Shown here in pieces: positions 49,755 through 57,991 of a stretch of DNA of 64,000 nucleotides. The DNA is from Mycolicibacterium sp. CBMA 234. Its GTDB lineage: Bacteria; Actinomycetota; Actinomycetes; Mycobacteriales; Mycobacteriaceae. Position 1 is the first letter of the stretch. The number at the start of each line of letters is the position of its first letter. The translations under genes were made by a program, and so were the position numbers. Under the pieces are notes generated by a model. It was not told the DNA's origin, searched no databases, and saw only the letters and a program-made list of their open reading frames with translations. The stretch spans positions 124,001 through 188,000 of the forward strand of contig NZ_MPKW01000005.1 of NCBI RefSeq assembly GCF_009729415.1. The letters run 5' to 3'.

Positions 49755-50876
49755 GTGATTCGGAGCCGTGACGACGACGCCTGTCCCGGCGCCCTTCAGG
49801 TGCACCAGGCGGCCGACGGTGGGCTGGCCCGCATCCGCCTGGCAGGCGGCATGATCACCGCCGCGCAACTGGAGTCCCTCGCCCACGCGGCCGCCGAATT
49901 CGGTTCGCCGGCAATGGAACTGACCTCACGCGGCAATATCCAGGTGCGGGGCATCCACGATGCGGACGGGCTGGCCGCGGCGGTCACCGCGGCAGGACTG
50001 CTGCCGTCGGCCACCCACGAGCGGGTCCGCAACATTGTGGCCTCACCACTATCGGGCCGCAGCGGCGGACTGGGCGACATCCGCGACGTCGTCCAGAGCC
50101 TCGATCACGGCCTACAAAATCGCCCTGACCTGGCCGAATTGCCCGGACGGTTCTGGTTCGGAGTCGACGACGGCCGGGGTGACATCTCGGGCCTGGCTCC
50201 CGATGCGAGCACCCATCTGGTGTCCCCCGACACCGCCGCTGTGCTGATCGCGGGCCGCGACACCGGCGTGCGGATACCGGCGGCGCAGGCCGCGGACACC
50301 CTGCTGAACTTGGCCCAGGCGTTTCTGGCAGTGCGCGGGAACCATTGGCGGACAAGCGAACTCGACGACCCGGACGCCCTGCTGACCGAAGCCGGGCTAC
50401 AACCCACCGAACCGTCCGGCGCAACGTGGCCGCACGTCGACACCCCGCCCGTCGGCTGGATCACCCAGGACGACGGTCGCATCGCGTTGGGCGCGGCCGT
50501 CCCGCTCGGTGTGTTGCAGGCCCGCACCGCCGAGTTTGTGGCGGCCATCACTGCGCCCATCGTGGTCACACCATGGCGCTCGTTACTGATCTGTGACCTC
50601 GAAGAGGGCATCGCCGACACCTCGCTGCGGGTGCTGGCACCGCTGGGTCCGATTTTCGACGAGCACTCCCCCTGGCTCTCGGTCAGTGCCTGCACCGGCA
50701 GCCCCGGGTGCGCCAAGTCACTGGCCGACGTCCGCAGTGACGCCGCCGCGGCAGCGGAATCGGGCGAACCCGCCGGGCGTCGGCACTTCGTGGGCTGCGA
50801 GCGCGCGTGCGGCAGTCCACCGATCGGTGAGGTGCTGGTGGCGACCAACTCGGGATACCAGCCGCGTCACCCGTAG
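49755..50876 (+). CDS. cobG: Precorrin-3B synthase
   Basis: A 373-residue member of the nitrite/sulfite reductase fold that hydroxylates precorrin-3A in the aerobic B12 pathway. Two ferredoxin-like half-domains are seen (GGLARIRLAGG ... MELTSRGNIQVRGI). The Fe-S cysteines are near the C-terminus in SACTGSPGCAKSL and VGCERACGSPPIGE. The GTG at 49755 begins VIRSRDDDACPGALQ, the conserved opening; the 46 codons before it lie in the promoter region shared with the small membrane ORF. Confidence 0.93.
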   Translation: MIRSRDDDACPGALQVHQAADGGLARIRLAGGMITAAQLESLAHAAAEFGSPAMELTSRGNIQVRGIHDADGLAAAVTAAGLLPSATHERVRNIVASPLSGRSGGLGDIRDVVQSLDHGLQNRPDLAELPGRFWFGVDDGRGDISGLAPDASTHLVSPDTAAVLIAGRDTGVRIPAAQAADTLLNLAQAFLAVRGNHWRTSELDDPDALLTEAGLQPTEPSGATWPHVDTPPVGWITQDDGRIALGAAVPLGVLQARTAEFVAAITAPIVVTPWRSLLICDLEEGIADTSLRVLAPLGPIFDEHSPWLSVSACTGSPGCAKSLADVRSDAAAAAESGEPAGRRHFVGCERACGSPPIGEVLVATNSGYQPRHP

Positions 50877-50885
50877 GGTATCCGG

Positions 50886-51512
50886 GTGCTCGACTACGTC
50901 CGCGACGCTGCGGAGATCTACCGGCAGTCGTTCGCGACGATCCGCGACGAGGCGGATCTGGCGCGATTCCCCGACGACGTGTCACGCGTCGTCGTACGCC
51001 TGATCCATACCTGCGGCCAGGTCGACGTCACCGATCACGTCGCCTACACCGATGATGTCGTGACCCGGACGCACGCGGCGCTGGCCGCGGGCGCGCCGAT
51101 CCTGTGCGACTCGTCGATGGTGGCCGCGGGCATCACGCGGTCCCGGCTGCCGGCGGACAACGAGGTGGTGTCCCTGGTCGCTGATCCCCGGGCTCCGGAA
51201 CTGGCCGCGAAGCTGGGTAGCACCCGCTCGGCCGCAGCCGTTGACCTGTGGGCGGACCGTCTCGACGGGGCCGTCCTGGCCATCGGCAATGCGCCGACCG
51301 CCCTGTTCCGGTTGCTCGAGCTGCTGGACGAGGGCGCGCCCGTGCCCGCCGCGGTGCTGGGCGGCCCGGTGGGCTTCGTCGGCTCGGCGCAGTCGAAGGA
51401 CGAACTGATCGCGCGGCCGCGCGGCATGGCATATCTGGTGGTGACGGGGCGGCGTGGCGGTAGTGCCATGGCCGCCGCCGCAGTGAACGCGATTGCGAGT
51501 GAACGCGAATGA
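50886..51512 (+). CDS. cobH: Precorrin-8X methylmutase
   Basis: A 208-residue enzyme moving the C-11 methyl to C-12, yielding hydrogenobyrinate. It shows [14 protein letters not shown] with the catalytic His near residue 42, then [14 protein letters not shown] and [16 protein letters not shown]. It starts at a GTG 9 bp after cobG and overlaps cobIJ by ATGA. Confidence 0.95.
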   Translation: MLDYVRDAAEIYRQSFATIRDEADLARFPDDVSRVVVRLIHTCGQVDVTDHVAYTDDVVTRTHAALAAGAPILCDSSMVAAGITRSRLPADNEVVSLVADPRAPELAAKLGSTRSAAAVDLWADRLDGAVLAIGNAPTALFRLLELLDEGAPVPAAVLGGPVGFVGSAQSKDELIARPRGMAYLVVTGRRGGSAMAAAAVNAIASERE

Positions 51513-52987
51513 CAGGAATGACGGGCACGCTCTACGGCGTCGGCCTTGGGCCCGGCGACCCGGAACTGGTGACGGTCAAGGCCGCCCGGCTGATCGGTGA
51601 GGCCGACGTGGTGGCCTACCACAGCGCCCGGCACGGCCACAGCATCGCGCGGCGCATCGCCGAGCCGTATCTGCACCCCGGCCAGATCGAAGAGCACCTG
51701 GTCTACCCGGTGACCACCGAGACCACGTCGCACCCGGGTGGGTACAACGGCGCGATCGAAGACTTCTACACCGAAGCCGCCGAGCGCATCGCCGTGCATC
51801 TGGCCGCGGGCCGCAACGTAGCCCTGCTCGCCGAGGGCGATCCGCTGTTCTACAGCTCCTACATGCACATGCACACCCGGCTCACCGAGCGCTTCGACGC
51901 GGTGATCGTGCCAGGCGTGACGTCGGTGAGCGCCGCGTCTGCCGCAATCGCGACGCCGCTGGTGCAGGGCGAGCAGGTCCTGACCATCCTGCCCGGCACC
52001 CTGCCCGCCGATGAGCTGCAGCGCCGGCTCTCCGACACCGACGCCGCCGTCATCATGAAGCTGGGCCGGTCGTACCCGGCTGTCCGGCAAGCACTTTCGT
52101 CGTCCGGGCGACTGGACGAGGCGTTCTACGTGGAGCGCGCGAGCACCGAAGCCCAGCGGGTCCTGCCCGCCGGCGACGTCGACGACGCGACGGTGCCCTA
52201 CTTCTCTATTGCGATCCTGCCCGGTTCTCGGCGTGCCACGGCACCGGTCGGCAGTGTCGTGGTGGTCGGGTTGGGCCCCGGCGATCCCGAATGGACGACG
52301 GCCCAGACCCGTCGGGAACTGGCGGCCGCGACCGATCTGATCGGCTACGGGCCGTATCTGGATCGGGTGCCGGCGCGTCCCGGCCAGCAGCACCACCCCA
52401 GTGACAACACCGACGAGCGTGCGCGCGCCGAGCTGGCCTGCACGCTGGCTCAGCAGGGCCGAACCGTCGCCGTGGTGTCGTCGGGCGACCCCGGCGTGTT
52501 CGCGATGGCGACCGCGGTGCTCGAAGAGGCACGGCAGTGGCCCGGCGTGACGGTCCGGGTGATCCCGGCCATGACCGCCGCGCAGGCCGTCGCCAGCCGA
52601 GTGGGTGCGCCGCTCGGCCATGACTACGCGGTGGTTTCGCTCTCTGACCGGCTCAAGCCGTGGGACATCATCGCCGAGCGGCTCACCGCGGCGGCCCGCG
52701 CTGACCTGGTGCTCGCGATCTACAACCCCGCGTCGAAGACCCGTACCTGGCAGGTGGCGGCGATGCAGGATCTGCTGCTCGAATACCGGGACCCGAACAC
52801 CCCGGTGGTGATCGGCCGCGACGTGGCCGGGCCCGCCGAGTCGGTGCGCGTGGTGCGGTTGGCCGACCTGAACCCCGCCGAAATTGATATGCGCTGCATG
52901 TTGATCATCGGGTCTTCGCAGACGGTGTGGCACACCAGTGAAGACGGCGACCGGGTCTTCACCCCGCGGACGTACCCGGGTTCCTGA
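51509..52987 (+). CDS. cobIJ: Fused precorrin-2 C20-methyltransferase / precorrin-3B C17-methyltransferase
   Basis: 492 residues with two SAM tetrapyrrole methylases in tandem. Residues 1-240 are CobI ([20 protein letters not shown] ... [15 protein letters not shown]). Residues 245-492 are CobJ ([15 protein letters not shown] ... [13 protein letters not shown] and [12 protein letters not shown]). The fusion is usual in mycobacteria. It carries out the C-20 and C-17 methylations on either side of the CobG step. Its last 29 bp overlap the convergent cobK. Confidence 0.95.
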   Translation: MTGMTGTLYGVGLGPGDPELVTVKAARLIGEADVVAYHSARHGHSIARRIAEPYLHPGQIEEHLVYPVTTETTSHPGGYNGAIEDFYTEAAERIAVHLAAGRNVALLAEGDPLFYSSYMHMHTRLTERFDAVIVPGVTSVSAASAAIATPLVQGEQVLTILPGTLPADELQRRLSDTDAAVIMKLGRSYPAVRQALSSSGRLDEAFYVERASTEAQRVLPAGDVDDATVPYFSIAILPGSRRATAPVGSVVVVGLGPGDPEWTTAQTRRELAAATDLIGYGPYLDRVPARPGQQHHPSDNTDERARAELACTLAQQGRTVAVVSSGDPGVFAMATAVLEEARQWPGVTVRVIPAMTAAQAVASRVGAPLGHDYAVVSLSDRLKPWDIIAERLTAAARADLVLAIYNPASKTRTWQVAAMQDLLLEYRDPNTPVVIGRDVAGPAESVRVVRLADLNPAEIDMRCMLIIGSSQTVWHTSEDGDRVFTPRTYPGS

Positions 52988-53696
52988 CCCAGCGCTCGGC
53001 GTCGACGACGGTGCTTACCGTCGTCACGCCGGCAGGCAGTGCCGGGCGGTCCACCATGATCACTGGCACGCTTTGCGCTTGTGCGGCATCGATTTTGGCG
53101 CGGGTCATGGCGCCGCCGCTGTTTTTCGTCACGAGGGCGTCGATGTCGTACGTGCGCAGTAGCGCCAGTTCGTTGTCGTAGTCGTACGGCCCACGGGACA
53201 GCAGGATTTCGTGGTTCGGCGGCAGGGTTTCAGGCTCCGGCGGGGTGACGGCCCGGATCAGGAACCAGGCATCGTTGCCTCGGAACGCGGTGGTGCCCGA
53301 ACGCCCCGTGGTCAGGAAAATCCGTTGGTAGCCGCGGTCTTTGACGGTCAGCGCGGCTTCGCGGTCGTTCGCGACGATGACGGCGTCACCATGTGGCCAG
53401 GCCGGGCGGGCGAGCACCAGGTGCGGCAGGTGCAGGTCGGCGCAGGCCTGGGCAGCGTTGGCGGTGATGGTCGCGGCGAAGGGGTGCGTGGCGTCGACGA
53501 CAGCGGTGATCGCGTTTTCTGCCAGGTACTTTCGCAGGCCCGGGGCGCCGCCGAAGCCACCGATCCGGACCGGGCCGACCGGCAGTGCAGGGTCCGGGAC
53601 CCGGCCGGCCAGTGAGCTGATCAAGTCGACGTCGGGGTGCAGGCGTTTGGCCAGGGCGCGTGCTTCGGAAGTCCCACCCAGCAGCAGGAGTGTCAT
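52959..53696 (-). CDS. cobK: Precorrin-6A reductase
   Basis: A 245-residue NADPH enzyme. It begins MTLLLLGGTSEARALAKRL, the Rossmann opening typical of CobK. VVDATHPFAATITANA and VTKNSGGAMTRAKIDAA are the other family signatures. The start overlaps the cobM stop by one base. The 3' end overlaps cobIJ on the other strand. Confidence 0.95.
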   Translation of the reverse strand: MTLLLLGGTSEARALAKRLHPDVDLISSLAGRVPDPALPVGPVRIGGFGGAPGLRKYLAENAITAVVDATHPFAATITANAAQACADLHLPHLVLARPAWPHGDAVIVANDREAALTVKDRGYQRIFLTTGRSGTTAFRGNDAWFLIRAVTPPEPETLPPNHEILLSRGPYDYDNELALLRTYDIDALVTKNSGGAMTRAKIDAAQAQSVPVIMVDRPALPAGVTTVSTVVDAERWVRNPGTSAG

Positions 53697-54451
53697 CAGT
53701 GCGTACTCCCGCGACGGCGGCCGCTGGAGTACAGGTAGCTATCGGCAAAACCCTGCGCGCCCAACACCTCCCCGACGAAAATCACCGCGGTCTTGGTGAT
53801 GCCGGCCGCTTTCGTCTGCTCAGCCAACTCGGCCAGGGTGCACTTGATGACCTGTTCAGTCGGCCAACTGACGAAAGCGACTACCGCACAGGGCGTTTCC
53901 GGTCGGTATCCACCTTCGACCAGCTGCGGGACGACGTTGTCGATCTGTGCCGCGGCCAGGTGCAGCACCAGCGTGGCGCCCGGCTTGGACAGCGTCACCA
54001 GGTCTTCGCCCTCGGGCATCGCCGTCGACAGCGTGGCTACTCGCGACAAGGTGATCGTCTGGGCCACACCGGGCACCGTCAGCTCCCGCCTCAGCGCCGC
54101 GGCCGCAGCGGCGAAAGACGGTACACCGGGGACGATTTCGTAGTCGATGCCGAGCTCGTCCAGCCGTCGGCACTGTTCGGCCACCGCGCTGTAAATCGAC
54201 GGATCCCCCGAATGCAGCCGCGCCACGTCGAGTCCGGCCTCGTGCGCAGCCACCAGTTCACCGATGATCTGATCGAGATTCAGCGGACCCGTGTCGACCA
54301 CGCGCGCATCGGGAGGGCACTCGGCGAGCAGGTCGTCGGGCATGATCGAACCGGCATAGAGGCACACCTGGCACGACTGCAGCAATCGCTGCCCGCGCAC
54401 GGTAATCAGGTCGGCGGCCCCCGGCCCCGCGCCGATGAAGTACACCGTCAT
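53696..54451 (-). CDS. cobM: Precorrin-4 C11-methyltransferase
   Basis: A 251-residue SAM-dependent tetrapyrrole methylase. It starts TVYFIGAGPGAADLITVRG, with CLYAGSIMPDDLL, RLHSGDPSIYSAVAEQ and EIVPGVPSFAAAAAALRREL following. The ATG at 54449-54451 overlaps the cobL TGA (ATGA). A longer upstream frame lies inside cobL and was rejected. Confidence 0.95.
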   Translation of the reverse strand: MTVYFIGAGPGAADLITVRGQRLLQSCQVCLYAGSIMPDDLLAECPPDARVVDTGPLNLDQIIGELVAAHEAGLDVARLHSGDPSIYSAVAEQCRRLDELGIDYEIVPGVPSFAAAAAALRRELTVPGVAQTITLSRVATLSTAMPEGEDLVTLSKPGATLVLHLAAAQIDNVVPQLVEGGYRPETPCAVVAFVSWPTEQVIKCTLAELAEQTKAAGITKTAVIFVGEVLGAQGFADSYLYSSGRRRGSTH

Positions 54452-55629
54452 TCTTTGACCACCGTCCACTGGGTTATCGGCAATGCCGGGCGCCAACCGG
54501 TGAAGCCACCGAGAGGTTCGCCGTGATAGTGCTGGAACCGGCGCAGGTCGCCGCCCAGCTTTGAATAGAGTTGCACCACAAATGCTTCCGACTCCGCCGT
54601 CACGGCATTGGCGACCAGCCGGCCGCCGGCGTCGAGTGCGTCGAAACAGGCCTCGAACAAGCCCGGTTGAGTCAGTCCGCCCCCGATGAAGATGGTGTGC
54701 GGGGCCGTCACCTCTTCGAAGCTCTCCGGTGCCGCACCGCGGACATCGACGCGCACGCCGAACATGGTGACGTTGTTGACGATTCGCTCGCGCCGTACCA
54801 GGTCACGTTCAAACGCCACGGCCCGACCACCCGTCGCGCGGCACCATTCGATCGCGATGCTGCCCGACCCGGAGCCGACGTCCCACAGCACCTGACCGGG
54901 GCGCGGGTCCAGCGCCGTCAACGCCAACGCCCGGATGGTTTGTTTGGTGATCTGCCCGTCGTGGCCGAACTCTGCGTCCGGCAACACCGCGGCCACGCGC
55001 CGCTCGGGAAGGTACTGCACCGCAATGACATTGAGTGCGTTGACGTCCGGGGCCGCGGTGGACCACTCAGTGGCGGTCATGGTGGTGACGCGTTCCTCCG
55101 GGCCACCGAGTTGTTCGAGCACCGTGAATTGCGATTCACCACAACCGGTTTCCTGCAGCAGCTGAGCCAGCGCCGAAGGAGTCTCGGCCCCCTTGGACAG
55201 CACTACCGCGCGTCCACCGCGGCGGATCGCGGTATGGGGCGCGGCAGTGACCAGGCTGATCACTTCGGTGTCCTGCACCGGCCACCCCAGCCGAGCGCAG
55301 GCCAGCGTCACCGAGGACACGTGCGGCAAGACCGTCACTCGATCCCTGCCGAACAGCCGGATGAGCGTGGCGCCGATGCCGTGCAGCATCGGGTCACCGG
55401 AGGCCACCACGTGCACGGTCGGCAGGTCGTCGAACAGCGTCGACAAGGCCGGCAGCATGGGCGACGGCCAGGCCCGACGTTCGGCGGTGATCTCGTCGTC
55501 CAACAGATCCAGTTGCCGCGGACCACCGTAAATCACTGTGGCGCTGAGCAGTTCGCGGCGCGATGCCGGCGAGAGGCCGGCCATTCCGTCGGCGCCAATC
55601 CCGACGACGACGATCTTCCCTGGAGTCAC
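54448..55629 (-). CDS. cobL: Precorrin-6Y C5,15-methyltransferase (decarboxylating)
   Basis: 393 residues with two domains. The N-terminal CbiE-like methylase (KIVVVGIGADGMAGLSPAS ... HVVASGDPMLHGIGAT) makes the C-5 transfer. The C-terminal CbiT-like Rossmann methylase (QVLWDVGSGSGSIAIEWCRA ... IFIGGGLTQPGLFEA) makes the C-15 transfer with decarboxylation. The GTG at 55627-55629 overlaps the upstream SDR stop (GTGA). It heads cobL-cobM-cobK in the transcript that begins with the SDR. Confidence 0.94.
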   Translation of the reverse strand: MTPGKIVVVGIGADGMAGLSPASRRELLSATVIYGGPRQLDLLDDEITAERRAWPSPMLPALSTLFDDLPTVHVVASGDPMLHGIGATLIRLFGRDRVTVLPHVSSVTLACARLGWPVQDTEVISLVTAAPHTAIRRGGRAVVLSKGAETPSALAQLLQETGCGESQFTVLEQLGGPEERVTTMTATEWSTAAPDVNALNVIAVQYLPERRVAAVLPDAEFGHDGQITKQTIRALALTALDPRPGQVLWDVGSGSGSIAIEWCRATGGRAVAFERDLVRRERIVNNVTMFGVRVDVRGAAPESFEEVTAPHTIFIGGGLTQPGLFEACFDALDAGGRLVANAVTAESEAFVVQLYSKLGGDLRRFQHYHGEPLGGFTGWRPALPITQWTVVKE

Positions 55630-56384
55630 CGTGGCATCTTCCGCCAGATCGCCCGCGGCACAAACCGCGTAGCGAAGATCAACGGACGGATCCCCCACGG
55701 CACCCACACCGCGCGGCGGCCCCGCCGCAGCGCTTTGACCGTAGCGTCCGCCACCTGGGCGGGTGTGCTGGACATCGGCGCCGGGTCCATGCCCTCGGTC
55801 ATCCGGCCGATCACGAAGCCCGGCCGGACGATCAGCAACTGGATGCCGGTGCCGTGCAGCGCGTCAGAAAGCCCGCAGGCGAAGCCGTCGAGGCCGGCCT
55901 TGGCCGAACCGTAGACGTAGTTAGCGCGCCGGACCCTGGCCCCGGCGATCGACGAGAACACCACCAGCCGCCCCCGGCCGACGGCGCGCATGCGCTGCGT
56001 CAGGATCGTCAGCAGGTTCACCTGGGCCACGTAGTCGGTGTGCACGACGGCCACCGCATGGGTGGCATCGTCCTCGGCCCGGGCCTGGTCGCCCAGGATG
56101 CCGAACGCCAGGACCGCGGTGCCGATCGGTCCGTGCTCGGCTTCGATCGCGCCCACCAGCGCGGCGTGTGAGGCCAGGTCGTCGGCGTCGAACTCGCAGG
56201 TCCGCACGTTGGCGGCGCCGCCCGCGCGCACCGCCTGCACCTCGTCGGTGAGCTGATCGGCCCGCCGCGCTGCGAGCACTACGGTGTTGCCTGGGGCCAG
56301 CCGGACGGCCAGTTCCAGGCCGATCTCGCTGCGGCCGCCAAAGATGACGACGACTCCGCCGCCTGTATCCGTCGTGTCGTTCAC
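55626..56384 (-). CDS. Short-chain dehydrogenase/reductase, DprE2-like
   Basis: 252 residues of the classical SDR fold. The cofactor motif is [19 protein letters not shown]. The catalytic Ser is in [16 protein letters not shown], and the YxxxK motif is [14 protein letters not shown]. The [13 protein letters not shown] segment resembles the decaprenylphosphoryl-ribose reductase DprE2 group. It matches the M. tuberculosis Rv2073c position beside cobL. Substrate is unknown, and its place in a cobalamin operon may be only positional. Start is a GTG at 56382-56384. Confidence 0.85.
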   Translation of the reverse strand: MNDTTDTGGGVVVIFGGRSEIGLELAVRLAPGNTVVLAARRADQLTDEVQAVRAGGAANVRTCEFDADDLASHAALVGAIEAEHGPIGTAVLAFGILGDQARAEDDATHAVAVVHTDYVAQVNLLTILTQRMRAVGRGRLVVFSSIAGARVRRANYVYGSAKAGLDGFACGLSDALHGTGIQLLIVRPGFVIGRMTEGMDPAPMSSTPAQVADATVKALRRGRRAVWVPWGIRPLIFATRFVPRAIWRKMPR

Positions 56385-56419
56385 GGCTGCGATTATCACC
56401 TGCGCTAGTTTTGGTCGTG

Positions 56420-56833
56420 ATGGCGAAGGCAACGACACGGCTGACCAGTGACGCGCTGGCATTCCTCACCGAGCGTCATCTGGCCATGCTGACCACCCTG
56501 CGGTCGGACAATTCCCCGCACGTCGTGGCTGTCGGTTTCACCTTCGACCCGAAGACCCACATCGCGCGCGTCATCACCACCGGCGGCTCGCAGAAGGCAC
56601 TCAACGCGTCCCAGCGTGGCGTCGCGGTGCTGAGCCAGGTCGACGGCGCCCGCTGGCTGTCGCTGGAGGGCAAATCAACCGTCAGCCATGACGCCGACGA
56701 CGTGCGCGACGCCGAGCTCCGATACGCCCAGCGCTACCGCACCCCACGCGTCAATCCGCGGCGCGTCGTGATCGAGGTGCGAGTGGAACGTGTCCTCGGC
56801 TCGAGCGAGCTCCTGGACCGCGGCGAAGCCTGA
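56420..56833 (+). CDS. PPOX-class F420-dependent biliverdin reductase-like protein
   Basis: 137 residues in the split-barrel fold: [23 protein letters not shown], then [19 protein letters not shown] and [23 protein letters not shown]. It sits where M. tuberculosis has Rv2074, characterised as an F420H2-dependent biliverdin reductase. The ATG at 56420 is used; in-frame TTG (56411) and GTG (56417) codons lie just before it. It is divergent from the SDR gene. Confidence 0.85.
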   Translation: MAKATTRLTSDALAFLTERHLAMLTTLRSDNSPHVVAVGFTFDPKTHIARVITTGGSQKALNASQRGVAVLSQVDGARWLSLEGKSTVSHDADDVRDAELRYAQRYRTPRVNPRRVVIEVRVERVLGSSELLDRGEA

Positions 56834-56875
56834 TCGGCTTTTTGGCCGAATTACTCGCGGCCACGGTTCTCGCGA

Positions 56876-56893
56876 ATGACAACTATTCGTCAT
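56876..56893. promoter_or_regulatory. Candidate IclR operator, copy 1, in front of the regulator gene
   Basis: ATGACAACTATTCGTCAT is an imperfect palindrome with half-sites ATGACAACT and ATGACGAAT (7 of 9 positions agree). A 17-bp stretch, ATGACAAYTATTCGTCA, recurs at 57961-57977. A possible -10 element, TAAGAT, starts where the site ends (56893-56898), so binding would block the regulator's own promoter. Confidence 0.75.
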
Positions 56894-56934
56894 AAGATCG
56901 TGAGCCCGACGTCCCCATACCGGCAGGAGCATCG

Positions 56935-57831
56935 ATGTCGCGCGGCACTCCGCTGGAAGACAGCGCCCGGGCGGGCTCACCCCCCACCGAGCGCGTCGTG
57001 AGCATCGTCGAGCTGTTGGCAGGGCAGTCCGAGCCCAGTTCGGTCGCGTCCATCGCGTCGCGCCTGGACCTCAACCGGGCGACCGTCACGTCGATCCTGC
57101 TAGCCCTCGAACGCGCGGGTTGGGTTGTGCGCCTTGCCGATCGGAATTACACGCTGGGCCCCGGCATGCTCGGTGTCGCGGAGGCGGTGCGCAATGCACT
57201 CCCCATGCCCGCAAGCTACGCCGAGGTCCTGCGCGATTTGGCACACACCACCAAGTGCGGCGTATCGCTGGCCCTGGTGGGCACCACCGAAATGACATTC
57301 GTCAGCGTGATCCGCGGACTGGGACAAATACCAGCCGGCGTCGGCGTCGGCGTCCGCCTACCCCTGAACGCCCCGGCGGGCGCCTCGGTCATCGCCGGCC
57401 GAGACTCGGCAACTCAGCAGCAGTGGCTGGCCACCGCACCGGAAGAACTGCGCCCCACATTCAGCAAGATGCTCGACCAACTGGGTTCCAACAGCGTCGC
57501 AACGTTCGGATTCGGCGACTCGAATCCAGAGGTGCTGGGCGTACTGGGTGACGTCGCCGAACTTCTCTCCGAGCACCCGAGGCGCGGCGCCCTTCGTCAG
57601 CGGGTTTTCGAGACCCTGATGAGCCTCGGTGGAATGCCTTACACCGCAGAGCAACTCGATACTTCGAAGCCGCTCCCCGTCAGCTACCTGAGCTGCGCGG
57701 TACGCAACGCCGATGGCTACGCCGCGTACGAAATTCAGCTGGGTCCGCTCAATCCGTCGGTGAGCGCCGCCGACCGCGCACGATACGTCGACGAACTGCG
57801 CGCTGCCGCAGCAAAGCTCAGCAGTAACTAG
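56935..57831 (+). CDS. IclR-family transcriptional regulator
   Basis: 298 residues. The N-terminal winged helix is at about 18-80 (ERVVSIVELLAGQSEPSSVA ... RLDLNRATVTSILLALERAGWVVRL). The C-terminal effector domain contains CGVSLALVGTTEMTFVSVI. IclR proteins typically sense carboxylic or aromatic metabolites and control catabolic genes. The ribosome-binding site AGGAG precedes the ATG. The gene lies first in a same-strand array with the secreted protein, P450, ferredoxin and ligase, and the same motif stands before it and before the next gene. Confidence 0.92.
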   Translation: MSRGTPLEDSARAGSPPTERVVSIVELLAGQSEPSSVASIASRLDLNRATVTSILLALERAGWVVRLADRNYTLGPGMLGVAEAVRNALPMPASYAEVLRDLAHTTKCGVSLALVGTTEMTFVSVIRGLGQIPAGVGVGVRLPLNAPAGASVIAGRDSATQQQWLATAPEELRPTFSKMLDQLGSNSVATFGFGDSNPEVLGVLGDVAELLSEHPRRGALRQRVFETLMSLGGMPYTAEQLDTSKPLPVSYLSCAVRNADGYAAYEIQLGPLNPSVSAADRARYVDELRAAAAKLSSN

Positions 57832-57940
57832 CAGTCCCACCCCCGCAACCCGCTCATCCCCAGCGGGCACCAGACGCTGCCCGCCAATCGGAAACCAACC
57901 CTTGCGCGGTCGCTGTGATGATGCTTACCATCTGCGCGTC

Positions 57941-57954
57941 GCCAAATAGTTGGC
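57941..57954. promoter_or_regulatory. Second palindrome upstream of the secreted-protein gene
   Basis: GCCAA-ATAG-TTGGC is a 5-bp-arm inverted repeat, 6 bp upstream of operator copy 2. It could be a second factor's site or part of an extended operator. No counterpart is seen at the regulator promoter. Confidence 0.4.
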
Positions 57955-57960
57955 ATCGCA

Positions 57961-57977
57961 ATGACAATTATTCGTCA
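57961..57977. promoter_or_regulatory. Candidate IclR operator, copy 2, in front of the secreted protein/P450 operon
   Basis: ATGACAATTATTCGTCA differs from copy 1 (56876-56892) at one of 17 positions. It ends 14 bp before the ATG at 57992, overlapping the leader next to the ribosome-binding site AAAGGGGA. Two such similar AT-rich sites in high-GC DNA, about 1.1 kb apart, strongly suggest one regulator. Confidence 0.78.
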
Positions 57978-57991
57978 CCAAAGGGGATCGG

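Noticed and set aside
51044..52933. 629-codon open frame antisense to cobIJ, and similar long antisense frames under hisD, ilvA, the ligase and the secreted protein
   Set aside because: All mirror well-identified genes and have no recognisable protein features.
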